Below the pieces are notes generated by a model, which saw only the letters and a list, made by a program, of their open reading frames with translations, was not told the DNA's origin and ran no database searches. Of a stretch of 64,000 bases of DNA, positions 49,621-62,200 are shown in pieces. Position 1 is the first letter of the stretch. The number at the start of each line of letters is the position of its first letter. The translations under genes were made by a program, and so were the position numbers. The stretch is from Rallus limicola (lineage: Eukaryota; Chordata; Aves; Gruiformes; Rallidae), in NCBI GenBank assembly GCA_022605955.1, contig JAKCOZ010000005.1, positions 3,816,001 to 3,880,000 of the forward strand, read 5' to 3'.

Positions 49621-50832
49621 AGCCTTCCTAGCATCTGCCATCAACTCAAATAACAGAAGATTCATAATTAACTCTCACTTCAGTTTTTGTAAACATGATA
49701 AAGCAAGAAAGTGACTTTTCAAAAGAAAGATTGCAAGCAGTGCACCAGTAAATCTCATCTGGAGATGAGCAGGATTTGGGGAACCTCTGAAACCTTTTCC
49801 AAACATGGCAATTAAAATAATTATGCAAGGAACACAAACCCATTTGGATTTCTTCTCTCTTTCTCAGGCTCCTTCCTTTGTCAGAGATAACTCTATTATT
49901 AACTTTGCAACAGATGCATACTGCAGCTCTAACAAAAGTGGTTTTCAGGCTTATATTCTTTTCCTCTTACTTTTCAAAAATAATCTTCTTATTACCCACT
50001 CTTGAAGTGAGCATGTTATTGAAAAATTCTGGACAAGGACAAGTTGATACCTTTTTATTGTAGAAAACTGTCAGCCAGCTTTTTTTTAATCTGTTTTTAC
50101 TCAAAGTGAGATGATTTATTTTTTAAACACTTCAAGAAAATGTTGGCCTAGCTTGCATAAAATCAGGAATTGTTGGCTTCATTTGGAGTAACATTACTCT
50201 AAGGGTCACAGACTGCTGTAACAGTTGGCTGTATCCTTTGCAAGGCAGGGACTTCAGAATTTCCCTAGGTAAGTCCTTCAAACATTTTCAGCCTAGCACA
50301 GCTGCCTTGATAAATACTTATGAATTGGACCATCTCTCTACCTGTGCAACAGGCTCTAGCATCCATACAAAATGTTTTAAATCCAGGGCCATTTATACAT
50401 TAATAGAAAATCATTGGGAAAAAATAAAGTCAAGCTTCCTTACAAAGTTCCTGATGCTGAAGTTACTAGAACTAGCCTCTTGTAATGAAAAGCTGTACCT
50501 CACCATGAATGTAGCATGTTCTAACAAACCAGAAGAGCTGTCCCGGTCTAGAGCCCCCACAAAATACCGTAGAGAAAGGAAAGAAAACTTTTTACATACC
50601 AAGAAGTTTTCTTACAATGCCTTGCAAGCTGTGCTGGCCTGAAAGCCTCCAGCCCTTGGGAAATGGTGTCCCACCCAACTCAGTTGCAGATCTTTGTTTA
50701 TATATACTAATTCCCACTCCACTTTTTCTTATTTAAGATCATGGAATCTTCAGTAAGGTATGCCAATGAGTTCCACAGACCAAAACATCCTTTAAAAGTT
50801 TATTGCCTCTTGGTTTCATCAAAAATGATAAT
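49621..50832. other. anonymous DNA, no gene
   Basis: A 134-codon plus-strand frame at 50238-50642 has no recognisable domain. At this base composition roughly one frame of this length is expected by chance in the window, so I do not call it. Confidence 0.55.
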
Positions 50833-51050
50833 CAAAGAATGATTTAAGTCAGAAAGGAACAAGTCATCCAGTCCAAATCCCCCCACTTCTCAAAACCAAG
50901 ACAAACTTAATGTTTATTCAAACATCGCTATAAAAGTAAATGTGTTCCTAATTTTATATACCTCTCTCATGACCCCTTAAGAAAACTAAATAACCTGTTT
51001 TGAGCTTCATGTGATTAAAATATTTGTCCTCTATTCTTTTCTATGCCTCT
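50833..51050 (-). mobile_element. old, diverged CR1 3'-end relic, minus strand
   Basis: AAAGAATGATTTAAGTCAGA, then AAGGAACAAGTCATCCAGTC and CAAATCCCCCCACTTC, follows the reverse of a CR1 3' end (AGAATGATTTAGGTTGGAAG, GGACCT, GTCATCCAGTCCAACCCCC). The next part, CATCGCTATAAAAGTAAATG to TTTGTCCTCTATTC, fits the same element loosely. It is much more diverged than the copy at 35.8 kb, so it is an older insertion. The right boundary is approximate. Confidence 0.5.
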
Positions 51051-51252
51051 GAGTACTTTCACTTTCTGACTGAACTGATACTTAAAGTGGGAACTGATCA
51101 CTAGGAATAATCCCTTCCTAAACACATACACAACAGCATACAGCACCTGATGAGCCAGAGTGCCTCTGTGACACTTTCATAGTTATCATTTTCCTCCTCA
51201 TCACTACAGCCACATCTCACTGCTTTCAATATTGTCCCGTTTTGTTCTACAG

Positions 51253-51736
51253 GATCCTGCAAGTTATGCTTTACAAAGATAACACTGCCTATAATCTCCC
51301 CATACATGACAGTAATGCTTATCAAGAGACAGTCCCAGATAGCCAAGCAGGTCAGACTCCACAGATGAGGGGAGGCAGGCAGCCAGCAAGCACATACATA
51401 ACACTTGATTTCACAAAGGCTGTTTTACCTCTCTATCACAGGCACTTTGAATTCACTGCAGTCCTGTTCTCATGTGTCAGTGACAGTCCACTGGCCACGT
51501 ATTCTAAAGATTTCACAGGCACCAACTCAAGTCAGCCTCTTCCTTTAGTCAGTGACTTTGGGTGTTACATGTCCCAGATAAGAAATTTTGTATGGATAGC
51601 TAAAAATGGCCATGACAAACCCATTCTCCAGATGAACAGTCCTCTCTGGGATCAGCTTACACTGGAAGTATCCACATATCCACACTCCCTAAGATTTAAA
51701 GGGTATCTTCCAAATTTTCACTGTGTTCAGTCCTAA
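51253..51736 (+). other. long open frame after an acceptor-like site
   Basis: CCCGTTTTGTTCTACAG ends at 51252 and is a good splice-acceptor match. One frame is then open for about 161 codons to the TAA at 51734-51736, the longest open run outside the CpG island (164 codons counted from 51242). A rough calculation at about 62% A+T gives near 0.1 such frames by chance in 64 kb. The predicted peptide has no low-complexity bias but no domain, signal peptide or membrane segment that I recognise, and no methionine near the start. It could be a last coding exon, an old coding remnant, a non-coding exon or chance. Confidence 0.18.
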
Positions 51737-52957
51737 GTCCCTTTCTCGGTAATTTTTCCTGGGTTTTTTTACTTTTATATTGTCTGCCTCTTCAGAAGTG
51801 GGTTTGCAGTGAAGTAAGAGTTAAAAATAAAAAAGACGAGACAATATTTAAGTAATTTAGTAAAAAGGATTAGAGTTTTGATATACCAATTTATCTAAAA
51901 ATTCAATAGCAGAGACAGCACACAGCCAATCCTGAAAAAGAGGCAAAGGAATCTAGAGAATGCAAATGGTTTTCTGACGCATATCAAATTACAGATGGGT
52001 GACAATTATACAGTAAATTCAAACAAAAACACACAGTTAAATTATTTTCCACCATAAATGTCAATTTTCAAATTCTATAAGTTTTCCTAACAACACTAGC
52101 TATATGACTTTGACTAATCAGAAATTCTAATACTCAATGGTTTATCTATCAGGTTATTCTTCACATACAAATAAATTCGTCTTAAAGAATTTCAAAAAAC
52201 ATCTGAATATTTTGGGTCAGCTGAAAATAACCATTATTAGTTTTACATGCCTACTGAAGGAGAAAAAGGAATTAACAAACTATAAATATCTCAACTTGGA
52301 TGCACACAAATGTATCCTTTGCTAAAATACAGGCATGGCATTTCTTTTGCCACATGAAATTACCTCAATTACAGAAGGACAAAAAAAATTTCTCCAGTAG
52401 CCAGAGGATAGTCAGAGCCTGACCAAGAGCCCACAGAACCTCTAGTGACCACAGAAGTGTTAAGGACCTAACAGTTAAACCGCTCCCTAGCTAGCATTGT
52501 CATATTAGTTCCAGAAATACTGCCAATATTGTGTCATTCCCAGAGGAAAACTAATGGAAAGCTATTCAAAATGAGAATCCTTCCTGCAGGTGGGAAGGTA
52601 TTTCTTCAATCTCAGGGTTAATTGCATCTCAGCTGTGACCTGGAGCACCCTTGTTATTTAAGTCTACAGGCTCCCAGGAGCACAGAAATCATGCTAAGTT
52701 ATGGTGCATTTAGGCTGCGGAAATTGACTGCTAGATGCTGGTGTTGAAACTATTGTGCTCTTATTTGTGACAGAAAGAGCACTTGAGAACAGGTTTCTCT
52801 CGTTTCCAAGCACAAAAAGCTTGGTTACAGACTCACTTCAGCCCCTTTCCTCCCCTCACAATTTCCCCTGAGTTACATGGCATTTCAACCACTTAAAACC
52901 ACAAGTCATGATTTCCTGCTTTTAACAATAATTTAAAATAGCTGCTAGAACCAGGGG
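51737..52957. other. anonymous DNA, no gene
   Basis: No gene, RNA or clear repeat is recognised. It is AT-rich to about 52400, then of more mixed composition. Confidence 0.6.
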
Positions 52958-53005
52958 CCACATCCTGCTCTCAGTTACATCCAGAGACAGCTGAAGTTGT
53001 GCCAA
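52958..53005. mobile_element. possible relic of an old palindromic amniote repeat
   Basis: GGGCCACATCCTGCTCTCAG, then TTACATCCAGAGACAG and CTGAAGTTG, resembles one arm of a widespread palindromic repeat of reptiles and birds that I remember as starting GGGCCAAATCCTG and running on through CTCAGTTACA. I cannot name the family and the second arm is not seen. Confidence 0.25.
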
Positions 53006-54898
53006 GTCTCTTCAGCTGCACTTTCAAAACTGAGTGCAGAATCTATACTTGGAAGGACTAAGTCCTCTCAGTATAATGGGCAGCCCATGCTTTAATTATT
53101 ATTAATAATTCTTTATTGATTCTTTTACTGCTATTAGCTGTCAGCAGGGACATCACAGCATGAATGGAGAAGGAGAAAAGTAATGGAAATTAAATGATAG
53201 CCTGCAACCAGGCAAAGAGAGACCTGTGCCGACATTATACTTTGGAATCCCCGAAGGCTCATGGCCAAAGACATGAAATGTCTTTCAACTTACACGCCGT
53301 AATGAAAAAAACCAAGGTGATACTTTTGCCTTCTCTATTTCTATTGCAGTAAGCATCCTCTATTCTGCATAGCTTACAGGTCTGAACGAGCAACCTAAGC
53401 TCAGATATTTCCTCACCTCTATTCAGAGGGCTCACTGCATTCCTCAGCATTTTAATATTTTCAAAAAATTGTTCCTAGCCCATCTGATTGCAAAGCTAGC
53501 CTCGCATCTTTAAATCAATACCCTACTGTCTGAGTCTGCTGGCAGGGCCCAGGAAAACTATCGTATCTAGCACGTTGCTCTCCCAGTCAGCCTGACACAG
53601 GGTAGGATGTTAATGTCAAACCTGATTGCAACCACTTACAGCAGCCACCACAGAAAAGCACCGAGTCTCCTGCAGGTACTGCCAACTCAGTGGATCCCTG
53701 CTGTGCCAAACAGCACACTGAAATGGACCTTCCCTGCCGCGCTCACAGTACACAGGGCCAGTAGGAACGAGCCCCCCACTCTGCAATGATATCTACTTTA
53801 TATGCTAATACTGTCAAAACAGCACATTGGGAGAGAAACTGTAGTCTGGGTTCTAACTCCAGCCACCCTCTAGAAAGACAATTTAAGCAAGAACAAAAAG
53901 AGACAATGCTATAAACCTTGCTGGTTGCCAGCTCAGTGAACCAAAGCAAATCTATGTCATAGTAATTATATTTACACTGTAAATCTAGGCAATAGCTCTT
54001 CAGGTGGTATAAATTGGCATTAGCCCATTACAATCAAGGAAGCCTTATTGATTTACATGAGCTAAGGCTCTTAGACAAATTTTCTATCAGTTACCAACCT
54101 AAAGCTACTTCCAGACCTGAATCGACCCATAAACAGTATACTTCTAGAATGTCTATAATTTCTCTTCACTGTGTAATTTTTATTACTAAGAGCTGAAAGT
54201 TTGGCCCATGACATTCAACTTCTGATGACTAAAATCTATGCTGGAAACAGGTGGCCATAACTTCAGGTTACTTCACAACAGTAGCCTTAATTATAATGGC
54301 AAATTACATGATTTCAGGCAAGGCTGTATCAATACCTCCGATTTAAATGTTGAATTTTCATGAATCTGAAACTTGTGTGTTAGTTTTCCTTGACAGTGGA
54401 GCTGTGTTTACAAGCCCAAAGCTGGCATTTAGCTTACTTGTTTTAACAATGATTTTCGCATGCTCCCACACAAGCAGGCAGGAAGTGACCTGTCAAACTT
54501 TTTTTGGCTCCTCTATAAATTAGGAGCCACTGAGATGTGAAAAAAAGGAGTCATATGGATATTGGGTATTTTGCATACCAAATCCAAGTTAAGTTACTGG
54601 AATTGAAACCATGCCAAAGGCAACAGTAAGTGTTCTCAGTCAAAATGGCACCAGACTAGCTCAAGAGCCACAGGTAGTTTTTTCAGTACTTCAAGTAACA
54701 TGCTAGATATGAAACTTTCCTCAGTAGCTCATTTACTGCACACACAGAACTTTTGCATGTATCGGATTATTTTCTCTCCTAAAAATACATCCTGAAATAT
54801 TCACTTTAAATACGTACACTACCAGACTGTGTACATGTACCCAGGGCAGAAGACATCTTTCTACTTTAGTGTACCCTGCTAATCACATGCCATCTGGT
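53006..54898. other. anonymous DNA, no gene
   Basis: No gene is supported. GTAGTCTGGGTTCTAACTCC (about 53841) looks like a piece of MIR but is too short to call. The stretch 54405-54520 contains TTTTAACAATGATTTTCGC and is regulatory in texture. Confidence 0.55.
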
Positions 54899-54934
54899 AA
54901 TATATTATGTATTCAAAGATACACATAATATATC
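54899..54934. other. AT-rich hairpin
   Basis: ATATATTATGT (54900-54910) and ACATAATATAT (54923-54933) are exact reverse complements around a 12-base loop. Pairing can continue into the loop with a two-base bulge. This is a strong cruciform or hairpin, but so AT-rich that it may mean little. Confidence 0.8.
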
Positions 54935-56454
54935 AAAACACATACTGTAGGCATATTATGGTGTGAGGAAAGGAGGAATATATCAGATGTGTTCACACAA
55001 GTGTAAATAACTTCTCATCCAAGAGAGCAGACAGCCTTAAAGTACAATGACATTTTGAAAGATCTGCATTATATCTAGAAATGAGAATTTTTCAAATGAG
55101 TCTGAACACTCAGTGATGCATTAATTAAAAACTTCATCTGATACCCATGAAAGTAATTGGAAAGACCTGCCGACTTCACCCATCTCTGAATCAGGCTCAA
55201 TAGCACATTAATTGAGGGTGAGTTTACATCTGCAGCAAACCAAAATTAGTTCTCAGGACAGTGAGTCATGGTTTCATGCATTAAATACTGAAGTGCAGTT
55301 AATTTTACTTCTTGAAAGATCTTCGTTAAAAAAACACACATTTCAAAGTTACTCAACACTTAACATTTTAACACAGAAAAAGATAAGCTTTATTATATTT
55401 GTAGGTTTCAATTACATACACAAGGCAGCAGTGATCTCTTGATCAACAAGTATAGATATTTTTTCTAGCCATCACTGAAAATTGAAAAGCATTATCAGTT
55501 GCTCTATTTCTCTTTAAAAGAAGCACCAAAAACAGCTATGATTTTTTTTAAGTCAGTGGCATTTAAACTTTGTTCTACAGTAAATGCATTTAAGTCCCAT
55601 TTCCTTTGAGATACTCACAACGGGGTTAGACACAAACACTTCTACCACTGTATGTTCTGTTGATCCCATCAGATCTTCATTAATATGCAAAGGACACTAT
55701 TCAGCTGTGTAGGATTTTGTTTTCAATTGCATTTTCATTACCACTTCTTTCATCTCTCAAAGAGAGGAATGCTTCATGCTTACGTATAAATACAGTATAC
55801 CAACTTAGAAAAGTCACATAGGACTCCATTAGCATAAAGCAGAAAGGAAGCTATTTTTTACAAGAAATGGAGCAATTTATACAGGTGGAAGCAACTCCAG
55901 GGGCACCTGTAGGGCCAGAGGAAATCAACAATTTCCCACTGAAGTCTCAAACTTCAGGTTTGCTTTTCCTCTGACACTGCAGATTGCCCTGGAGTTCACT
56001 GACACAGATAATAACAAAACAAGATCCCCAAAGAAACTACATGTACTTCTGTAAGAGAGGCAGAAATATTGGGAAGGACAGAGACAAGCATCGGTACCAG
56101 GCACAGAAATCAGTATGAAAGAAAACACGCACAGCACACTGGAAAACTATTTCCTAGGCATCCACTTTTAACTGTCTTGCTGAGAGATTTTTGGAACAAG
56201 CCAGGCCACATTTGCAGATGAGACTATTGATGACTGATCTAGGTTTTAAGTGACCTCCTTAGGACAGTGTAGAGAGGGCTGATTTTTAGAAGCATATGAG
56301 CAGTTCCCAGACCTCAGTCCTTTTCAGGTTTCTCATGCTGGTCTACAAGCACCTTAAATCACTGTCACTTCAAACAACATATAACTATTCCTTTTACATT
56401 GCCTCTTATTACTTGTAGTGGAGTTAACCCATTTCATCTTCACACCAATGATCC
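54935..56454. other. anonymous DNA, no gene
   Basis: No gene, RNA or clear repeat is recognised. Frames of up to 76 codons fit chance. Confidence 0.65.
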
Positions 56455-56535
56455 ATGCAAATGCTGTCTGCATTTGATGCAAATGATGTCAGCATCAAGG
56501 GTTGGAGATCACTGATTAAATCAGCACAACATTGT
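56455..56535. promoter_or_regulatory. candidate regulatory element with two octamer words
   Basis: Two exact ATGCAAAT octamers lie 22 bases apart (56455-56462 and 56477-56484). The second sits within a 6-bp inverted repeat, CATTTG ATG CAAATG (56471-56485). TGATGTCAGCATCAAGG and CTGATTAAATCAG (a palindromic homeodomain-type word) follow. A pair of octamers at two helical turns is more than expected by chance and fits POU-factor binding. Confidence 0.33.
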
Positions 56536-57376
56536 TGTAAAGGAGATGGGGGAAGAACAGGGGAGATCAGAGCGCACAGCCACACTGCTTTATTTGGGTG
56601 ACATAGTGGACTGATGGAAGTGCATTCATTTAAAGCAGGACTATTCCTTTACATGGATTCAATTTAACTTTTTTTTGTTAGAGATGCAGTTTCACCAACA
56701 GATGAACCCTTGAAGGGACATAACTAGTGCATGTTAGATCTTCAAGGAAGATGCTGTATGGCAGTACTTATTTCCTTCTCCCCCTTCCCCACCCCATCTG
56801 CCTTCATACCTGTCCACCATCTGCAATCTATTCAGAGATCAAATTTTGATTCCTATATATGCTGTATTTCAGCATCTTTAAAAGCAAGACACTCCTACAC
56901 ACAGCAGGTTGCTGACTTTCTCAGTAATTACTGTTCCATCATTGTCCCCAGATAGGGCAGGAATCCGTTGCTGCCCCATTACCAGCTGTCTTCTGATATT
57001 ATAGTAACTCCTGTTTCTCTTGAGGTGTTCTTACTACTGTTGACCCTGTGTTTTCTGATACATTTTTTCATATCAAAAAGATCACAGGCATGTATTTATC
57101 CATACAGCTCACTCATTTCTAATCCAGTTCTCTAACTTATCTTAAGGCTGCTAGAGTCTGACATCTGCTTCTAATATTCAGACTCCTCTATATGCTTCAT
57201 TTCTTCCATAAATCCTTGCTAAAATAATTTTTCTGCAACTTTAGCCTTATTGCATTCAAGATTTTTAAGATTTTGGCAATGAGCTCAGAGCATACAACAT
57301 CCCTGGAGCACAGGGGAACTCAGATTCTGTTTTAATTCTGTTTCTTCCCTCCATTTCCATTTCTCCAACCCTGAGG
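56536..57376. other. anonymous DNA, no gene
   Basis: Pyrimidine-rich patches near 56775-56810 and 57345-57370. No gene or repeat family is seen. Confidence 0.65.
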
Positions 57377-57422
57377 GAAAAAACCCAAAACAACAAAAAA
57401 CCCAAACAAAACACCAAAAACA
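57377..57422. repeat. A/C-rich low-complexity tract
   Basis: Irregular repeats of AAAACCC, AACAA and AAACACC-like units without T. No regular period. Confidence 0.8.
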
Positions 57423-58872
57423 TTTGATAACTTTGATCTGAGGTAAGGAATACAATCAATTTCTTTTTTATTTAAAAGTGCTGTTTCCTTACTTCCAATT
57501 TCCTATTATTCTCACCACTCATTTTTGGAGGATTGCAACAATGCTGGGGATGGGGGAGTTGGACACCTGAAGATGGACCTGTCTTGGTAGGACGGCAAGA
57601 ATGCCAGCCATGCAGGCTGGTTTGCACAGGGGGCTTCATAAAAGCCCAGAATTTTTCTCTGTTTACCACTTGTGGAACAGATCACAAGATCCTAGATGAA
57701 ACCCACCCCTAGCTAAGGTGAAACAGTCTTCCAAATACCTCATCTCTATACTGAAAATCAACACAAGCATCGAGTCCAACTTAAACTTTCTGCATAAATG
57801 AACTTCAGTAGCATTCAAGCTACTGAAGGCAAGTGTTTATTAACAAAGCTAGAACATTTCATTAGTTATTTCAAGAGATCATTTATATTTGAATTGTAAT
57901 GGTGCATAAACTATGATGATCTTGGCTTGTTCTAATTAAGTCATTTTCTCTAGTCTTCTCCTCTCGCCTGCCTCATCTGGATACTAGCCATCTAGTTTCA
58001 CAATCACAAAGTCTTTCAAACTGCCTGCTGAGATACAGAGGTGAAAGAAAGGGGAAGGGAATGAAATAAGGTTGTCTTACTAAGCACATTGCACCAAGTG
58101 CTTCACCTCACTTTGTCATTTCGTCATATGGCAGACATATTGTGCTGTATATTTCATATGCAAGAGAGTCTCTTCCAAGTGCAATCCAACAGGAAGGGTG
58201 ATGACTGGCTGAAAGGTGCTGTGTGTTTTACTGCTACTGATGCACCATCTCAATTAACCTCACATTTAGGTCAGTAGATATTATAATGCATTTGATGTAT
58301 TATGAAATATATTTACTACTACAAGGAACTGGGAGTATAGCTAAAAAGCAGTAAGAGGAGAATGCAGTGGTTTCTCTTCAAGCCCCTTTACTCTTACTGT
58401 TCTTGAAGCAATCTATTCTTTGCAAGTATTTAAATTTCCAGCCTCTGAAGAGGAAGGCTTTCTCAGTCACATTCCGCTCACAAGCATGTAATTTGGTTAC
58501 CTATGCTGTACAACTATTCTTGCATCTTTTTTGATCAAGTTGAACATTTTAAGCAGACTATTACAAAATTATTTAAGTATGGATTTTCAAAAGGCTTAGA
58601 AGGGAGTAAAGAGCTCCAACAAAAAGCAGTGTCTTTTCTTGTCCCTTTGGAAAGGGATCTGGGCCATACTAAGCTGATAGACTAACATTCATAGAACCCT
58701 TCTGTTTAAAAGAATTTATTGAGCGGCTTTAGTCTGCTATTCACAACACAGACCCCCAAATCTTACAGGACCGTATAGTACTTTTATTATTATATTCTAA
58801 AACACATTACTCAAAACTCACGCCATAGAGACAACGATTTGCACACAGTGGTGTAAAATTGATTAGAGATAC
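57423..58872. other. anonymous DNA, no gene
   Basis: No gene, RNA or clear repeat is recognised. Short open frames only. Confidence 0.65.
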
Positions 58873-58924
58873 CAGCACAGTTCACAAATAGGCTACTACA
58901 GCACAGTTCACAAATAGGCTACTA
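58873..58924. repeat. 26-bp tandem duplication, two identical copies
   Basis: The unit CAGCACAGTTCACAAATAGG followed by CTACTA occupies 58873-58898 and again 58899-58924, with no difference between copies. Identity shows a very recent event, a possible assembly join error, or a length polymorphism. Confidence 0.98.
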
Positions 58925-59142
58925 TTTAAAACAGCTCAAGGGTTTTACATTAGGGGGTTGTTTCAAGACTGAAGGTAAAAGGCACTGTAGGGATGAAGCT
59001 AAACAAGTGTTACTAAAAACTGAAAAGAGCAAAGCTGGTGAAGGTCCTGAATGTGGAAGTCCTCATATACCTCCATATAGGAGAAAAGGAAGCAACATGC
59101 AATTGACAGAGAGGTTATAGTCCCTATGTCTGCAGGCCAAAA
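58925..59142. other. anonymous DNA
   Basis: A short unique stretch between the tandem duplication and the MIR-like relic. Nothing is recognised. Confidence 0.6.
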
Positions 59143-59215
59143 CTGTGTGACATCAGGAAACTGGCTGCCTATATACTTATGTTAAATGACTTGCACAGTG
59201 AAAACCCGATGTGGG
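59143..59215 (-). mobile_element. MIR-like SINE relic, minus strand
   Basis: GACATCAGGAAACTGGCTGC, then CTATATACTTATGTTAAATG and ACTTGCACAGTG, follows the reverse of the MIR core (ATGAGGAAACTGAGGCTC, AGAGGTTAAGTGACTTGCC, AAGGTCACA). It is short and diverged. Confidence 0.4.
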
Positions 59216-62200
59216 CCACAGCTTCTAGATGCTGCTAAGATAATGGCTAATACCTCTGAAAGGATTAGCAGCAGGCTTATGATTTCTTCCCTATAAAGAA
59301 AATGCAGCAACCTATTCTAAGCTATGCAGCCTTATTTCCTACAAATGCTTTCTATAATACTACTTCAAAAGCTAGAAATATTTCCCAACTACAAGCCCTA
59401 CTTTCTAAGAGCTAATTAAACTGCTCCAGGACTGCAGAATGTCTAATGCCAGGAAAAGGGAAAGTGGCAACCATGGTAGTAAGAGGATCACACCAAATGC
59501 TGATGTAGTAAGATTCATACATAAATCTACCCAATTTTTAGCTGCAATAGACAATTACTGCACATAAATTCTTTACTCAGAGCAGGGAGTATGCATTTAG
59601 TCCAGTTCTTTGAGAACTCAGCCCCTTATCTGTATGCAGACTGCTTTTGTTCTGAGCCTTTCTTCATGTTCTCCCTTACTTCTTAATTAACAGAAAACAG
59701 TTATGAATATTAAAGAAAAAATTAACAACAGTGTAAATAATTTCTGGATGTTTGTAGATTCCATATTTAGCTTTTAATTAACCCCCACTGGTTTCAAAAA
59801 GCTGTTTAAGAAAAAGATATCCTTTCAAAATTTCCCTTGTGTTTGAAAGGAAAAAGAAATTAAACGGCAGTTTGGCATTGCAGACACCACCATCATATAA
59901 GGATGTTATTTCTCCTCCACTTAGCTAGTTTAGGACCCAGTTTCAACAGAATCATTCACATACTTCCTATTTGATTTAACAAGCAAAATACAGGGTTCTG
60001 GCCAAACACTGTGTAGCTATTATAATGTGAGCCCATATTCTACAGCATTAAAAGCATCCAACTCTGATTCCCAGTGGATAAAGCCAAAAGATAGGAACTG
60101 GTCAAATTCAGAAGTCAGCTGAATCCCACACTAACCACAGATAATACCAGATGTTTTCAAGATGCTAAAAACCCTGATGTAGCCAGTACAGAACTTCCTT
60201 TTCATGGGTACATTCCTTTTTCAACCAGGTCCTACGGCCTTAGGGATTTTGGTTTGGATTGTATAACTCTTCTCACAGCAAATCTGTTTGTCCTTGCTAT
60301 CCATTTAAACATCCAGTCTTTACAGTTGATCTAACCAATCTATCCTCCTTCAACTCCTGTCATGAAACAAGGTCACAGAGTAGACTGTTCTGTATTGAAG
60401 GAAAGAATATTTCTCTCTCATTTTTAACTAGGCTTATTTTGCCAGTGTTTTGGCATTCAAGTAACCTGAAAGTGCATACCTTGAAGTGAATCCCTACCAC
60501 ATATTCAAGCCAGCATCTGCATATCATACCAGTAAGAGAAATTTACCTCTGTCTATTTTGCACCTCTTGAAAAGATACACCAAAGGAGACATCCCCTACC
60601 ATTGATCTGTGTGCAGCAAGCCTTGTTGAGTCAGTGGGAGTTCTGCATGTGAGACAACTCAAAGACAGACGCTTCAAGAAATCTAATTTAAAGATGCCTC
60701 AGGAAAGCTTTAAATTGCACTTCCCGGTGCATGCAGTGGAGTAGATAGTCTCCCGTGTGCTTAACGCCCATTAGTGTTAATTTGAGTTATCCATGTTCAC
60801 TGGGAGGAGAACATGGCCTGGTGCTGCTAAAGGAAATCCTCACCAACAGCACTTACCCCTCTGCTTCCTCACAGAGCTGCCGCACACACATGTTCTAGAG
60901 AAATATTTGCATCCTGCACTCAGCCTGAGAGCTGCACTACAGGTAGAAGTTTCCATATGGCAGTCGAAAAGGTACCTGCAGATGAATTGATAGATATTGT
61001 TGGGTCATGTTGCCTCTGCAAATGCTGAGTGGCAGTATACTCAAATAAGAGAAGCATATTAAAAAAATAAGGTACAAATTTTGAGTCCTTATTTTGAAAA
61101 ATTCTTTTTTTGAGGAGAAAAACCCCACAACATTGAGACTGTACAAGTACTTCATCAGGAGGAGTCAAACAACTGCATCCTTTGACCCACAATTAACACA
61201 ATCTATAAAAAGGAGGAAGATATATTTGTTTTATCCCATCACTTTTTTTTTTTGAGATTCCATTTTATCCTAAGAGGGTAGTTATGCATCAATATTAAAC
61301 CAGCATGCTGTTAAATAAGAAAGGGGATTAACTGCACAACTGCCAGAGACAAATCAACAGAAACTACTGCTAAGAAGGAGGATGAAAGCTGTCATTCATA
61401 CAGCCAGCATCCATAAAGGTGTTCTGCCTCCACAACTGGAGAAGCAAAACACTTGGTATGAGAAAGGAGCCAGGAACTGAAGAGATAGTGCCATATGCAC
61501 AGCTAACCACACCAGGGTGGTTTTTCAGAAAAGGAACTAGGAGCAGATTAGGAGCCCTGGAGCATATTTGAGGAAGAAATACAATCAAGACTAAATCCTT
61601 GTAACTTCCAATGAGCAATACAAAACGCCGTGGCAAATGTCCCCAGAGAACTGCCACCTACACTGAATCTACCTTGCTGCTTGCATGGGCTGTGCTGCAA
61701 GCCCATTTCCTCACACCCAAACTGTAGAGGGGAACAAGGGAACAGGTTCCCACAAGCTCACCCACCCAATACTCACCCAGTACTTGGGGTGCACCAGAGA
61801 TACCCCCACCACAACAGAGGATAGGACCAAAATCTGGGGCCAAACCTGGAAGAGGACATCCTCTTATCTCCATACACTTAGCACCCTGACAGATGCCTTC
61901 AATTAATGTAAGCACATACCTTCGCTCATACTGAAAGCTACAGCACAGCAGAAGCAGACTCCTCACTGAAGCACCATATTCACAGTGGGTGCAAAGCCTT
62001 CCCATTTTGATTGGGATTCACTGACAATAGCTACAGGCCAGGTCCAGGAAAGTAGCACAAGCTTTTGTGTAAGCACGAGCAGCTTGGAACAAGAGATCAG
62101 GCAGGCAACCATATGCATTGCTATGGCCTCATACACAAATCATACCACCAGTAGCTCGACTCTGGCCTGCCTTGGATATGCCTGATCCTGAAACAGACCT

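Noticed and set aside
50238..50642. 134-codon plus-strand open frame
   Set aside because: About one frame of this length is expected by chance at this composition. No domain or splice pattern.
53811..53890. CTGGGTTCTAACTCC, like the MIR tRNA-derived part
   Set aside because: Only one short block matches, so it cannot be bounded or oriented with confidence.
54900..54933. AT-rich hairpin considered as a microRNA precursor
   Set aside because: The stem is about 11-13 bp, shorter than a precursor stem, and of near-pure AT composition.
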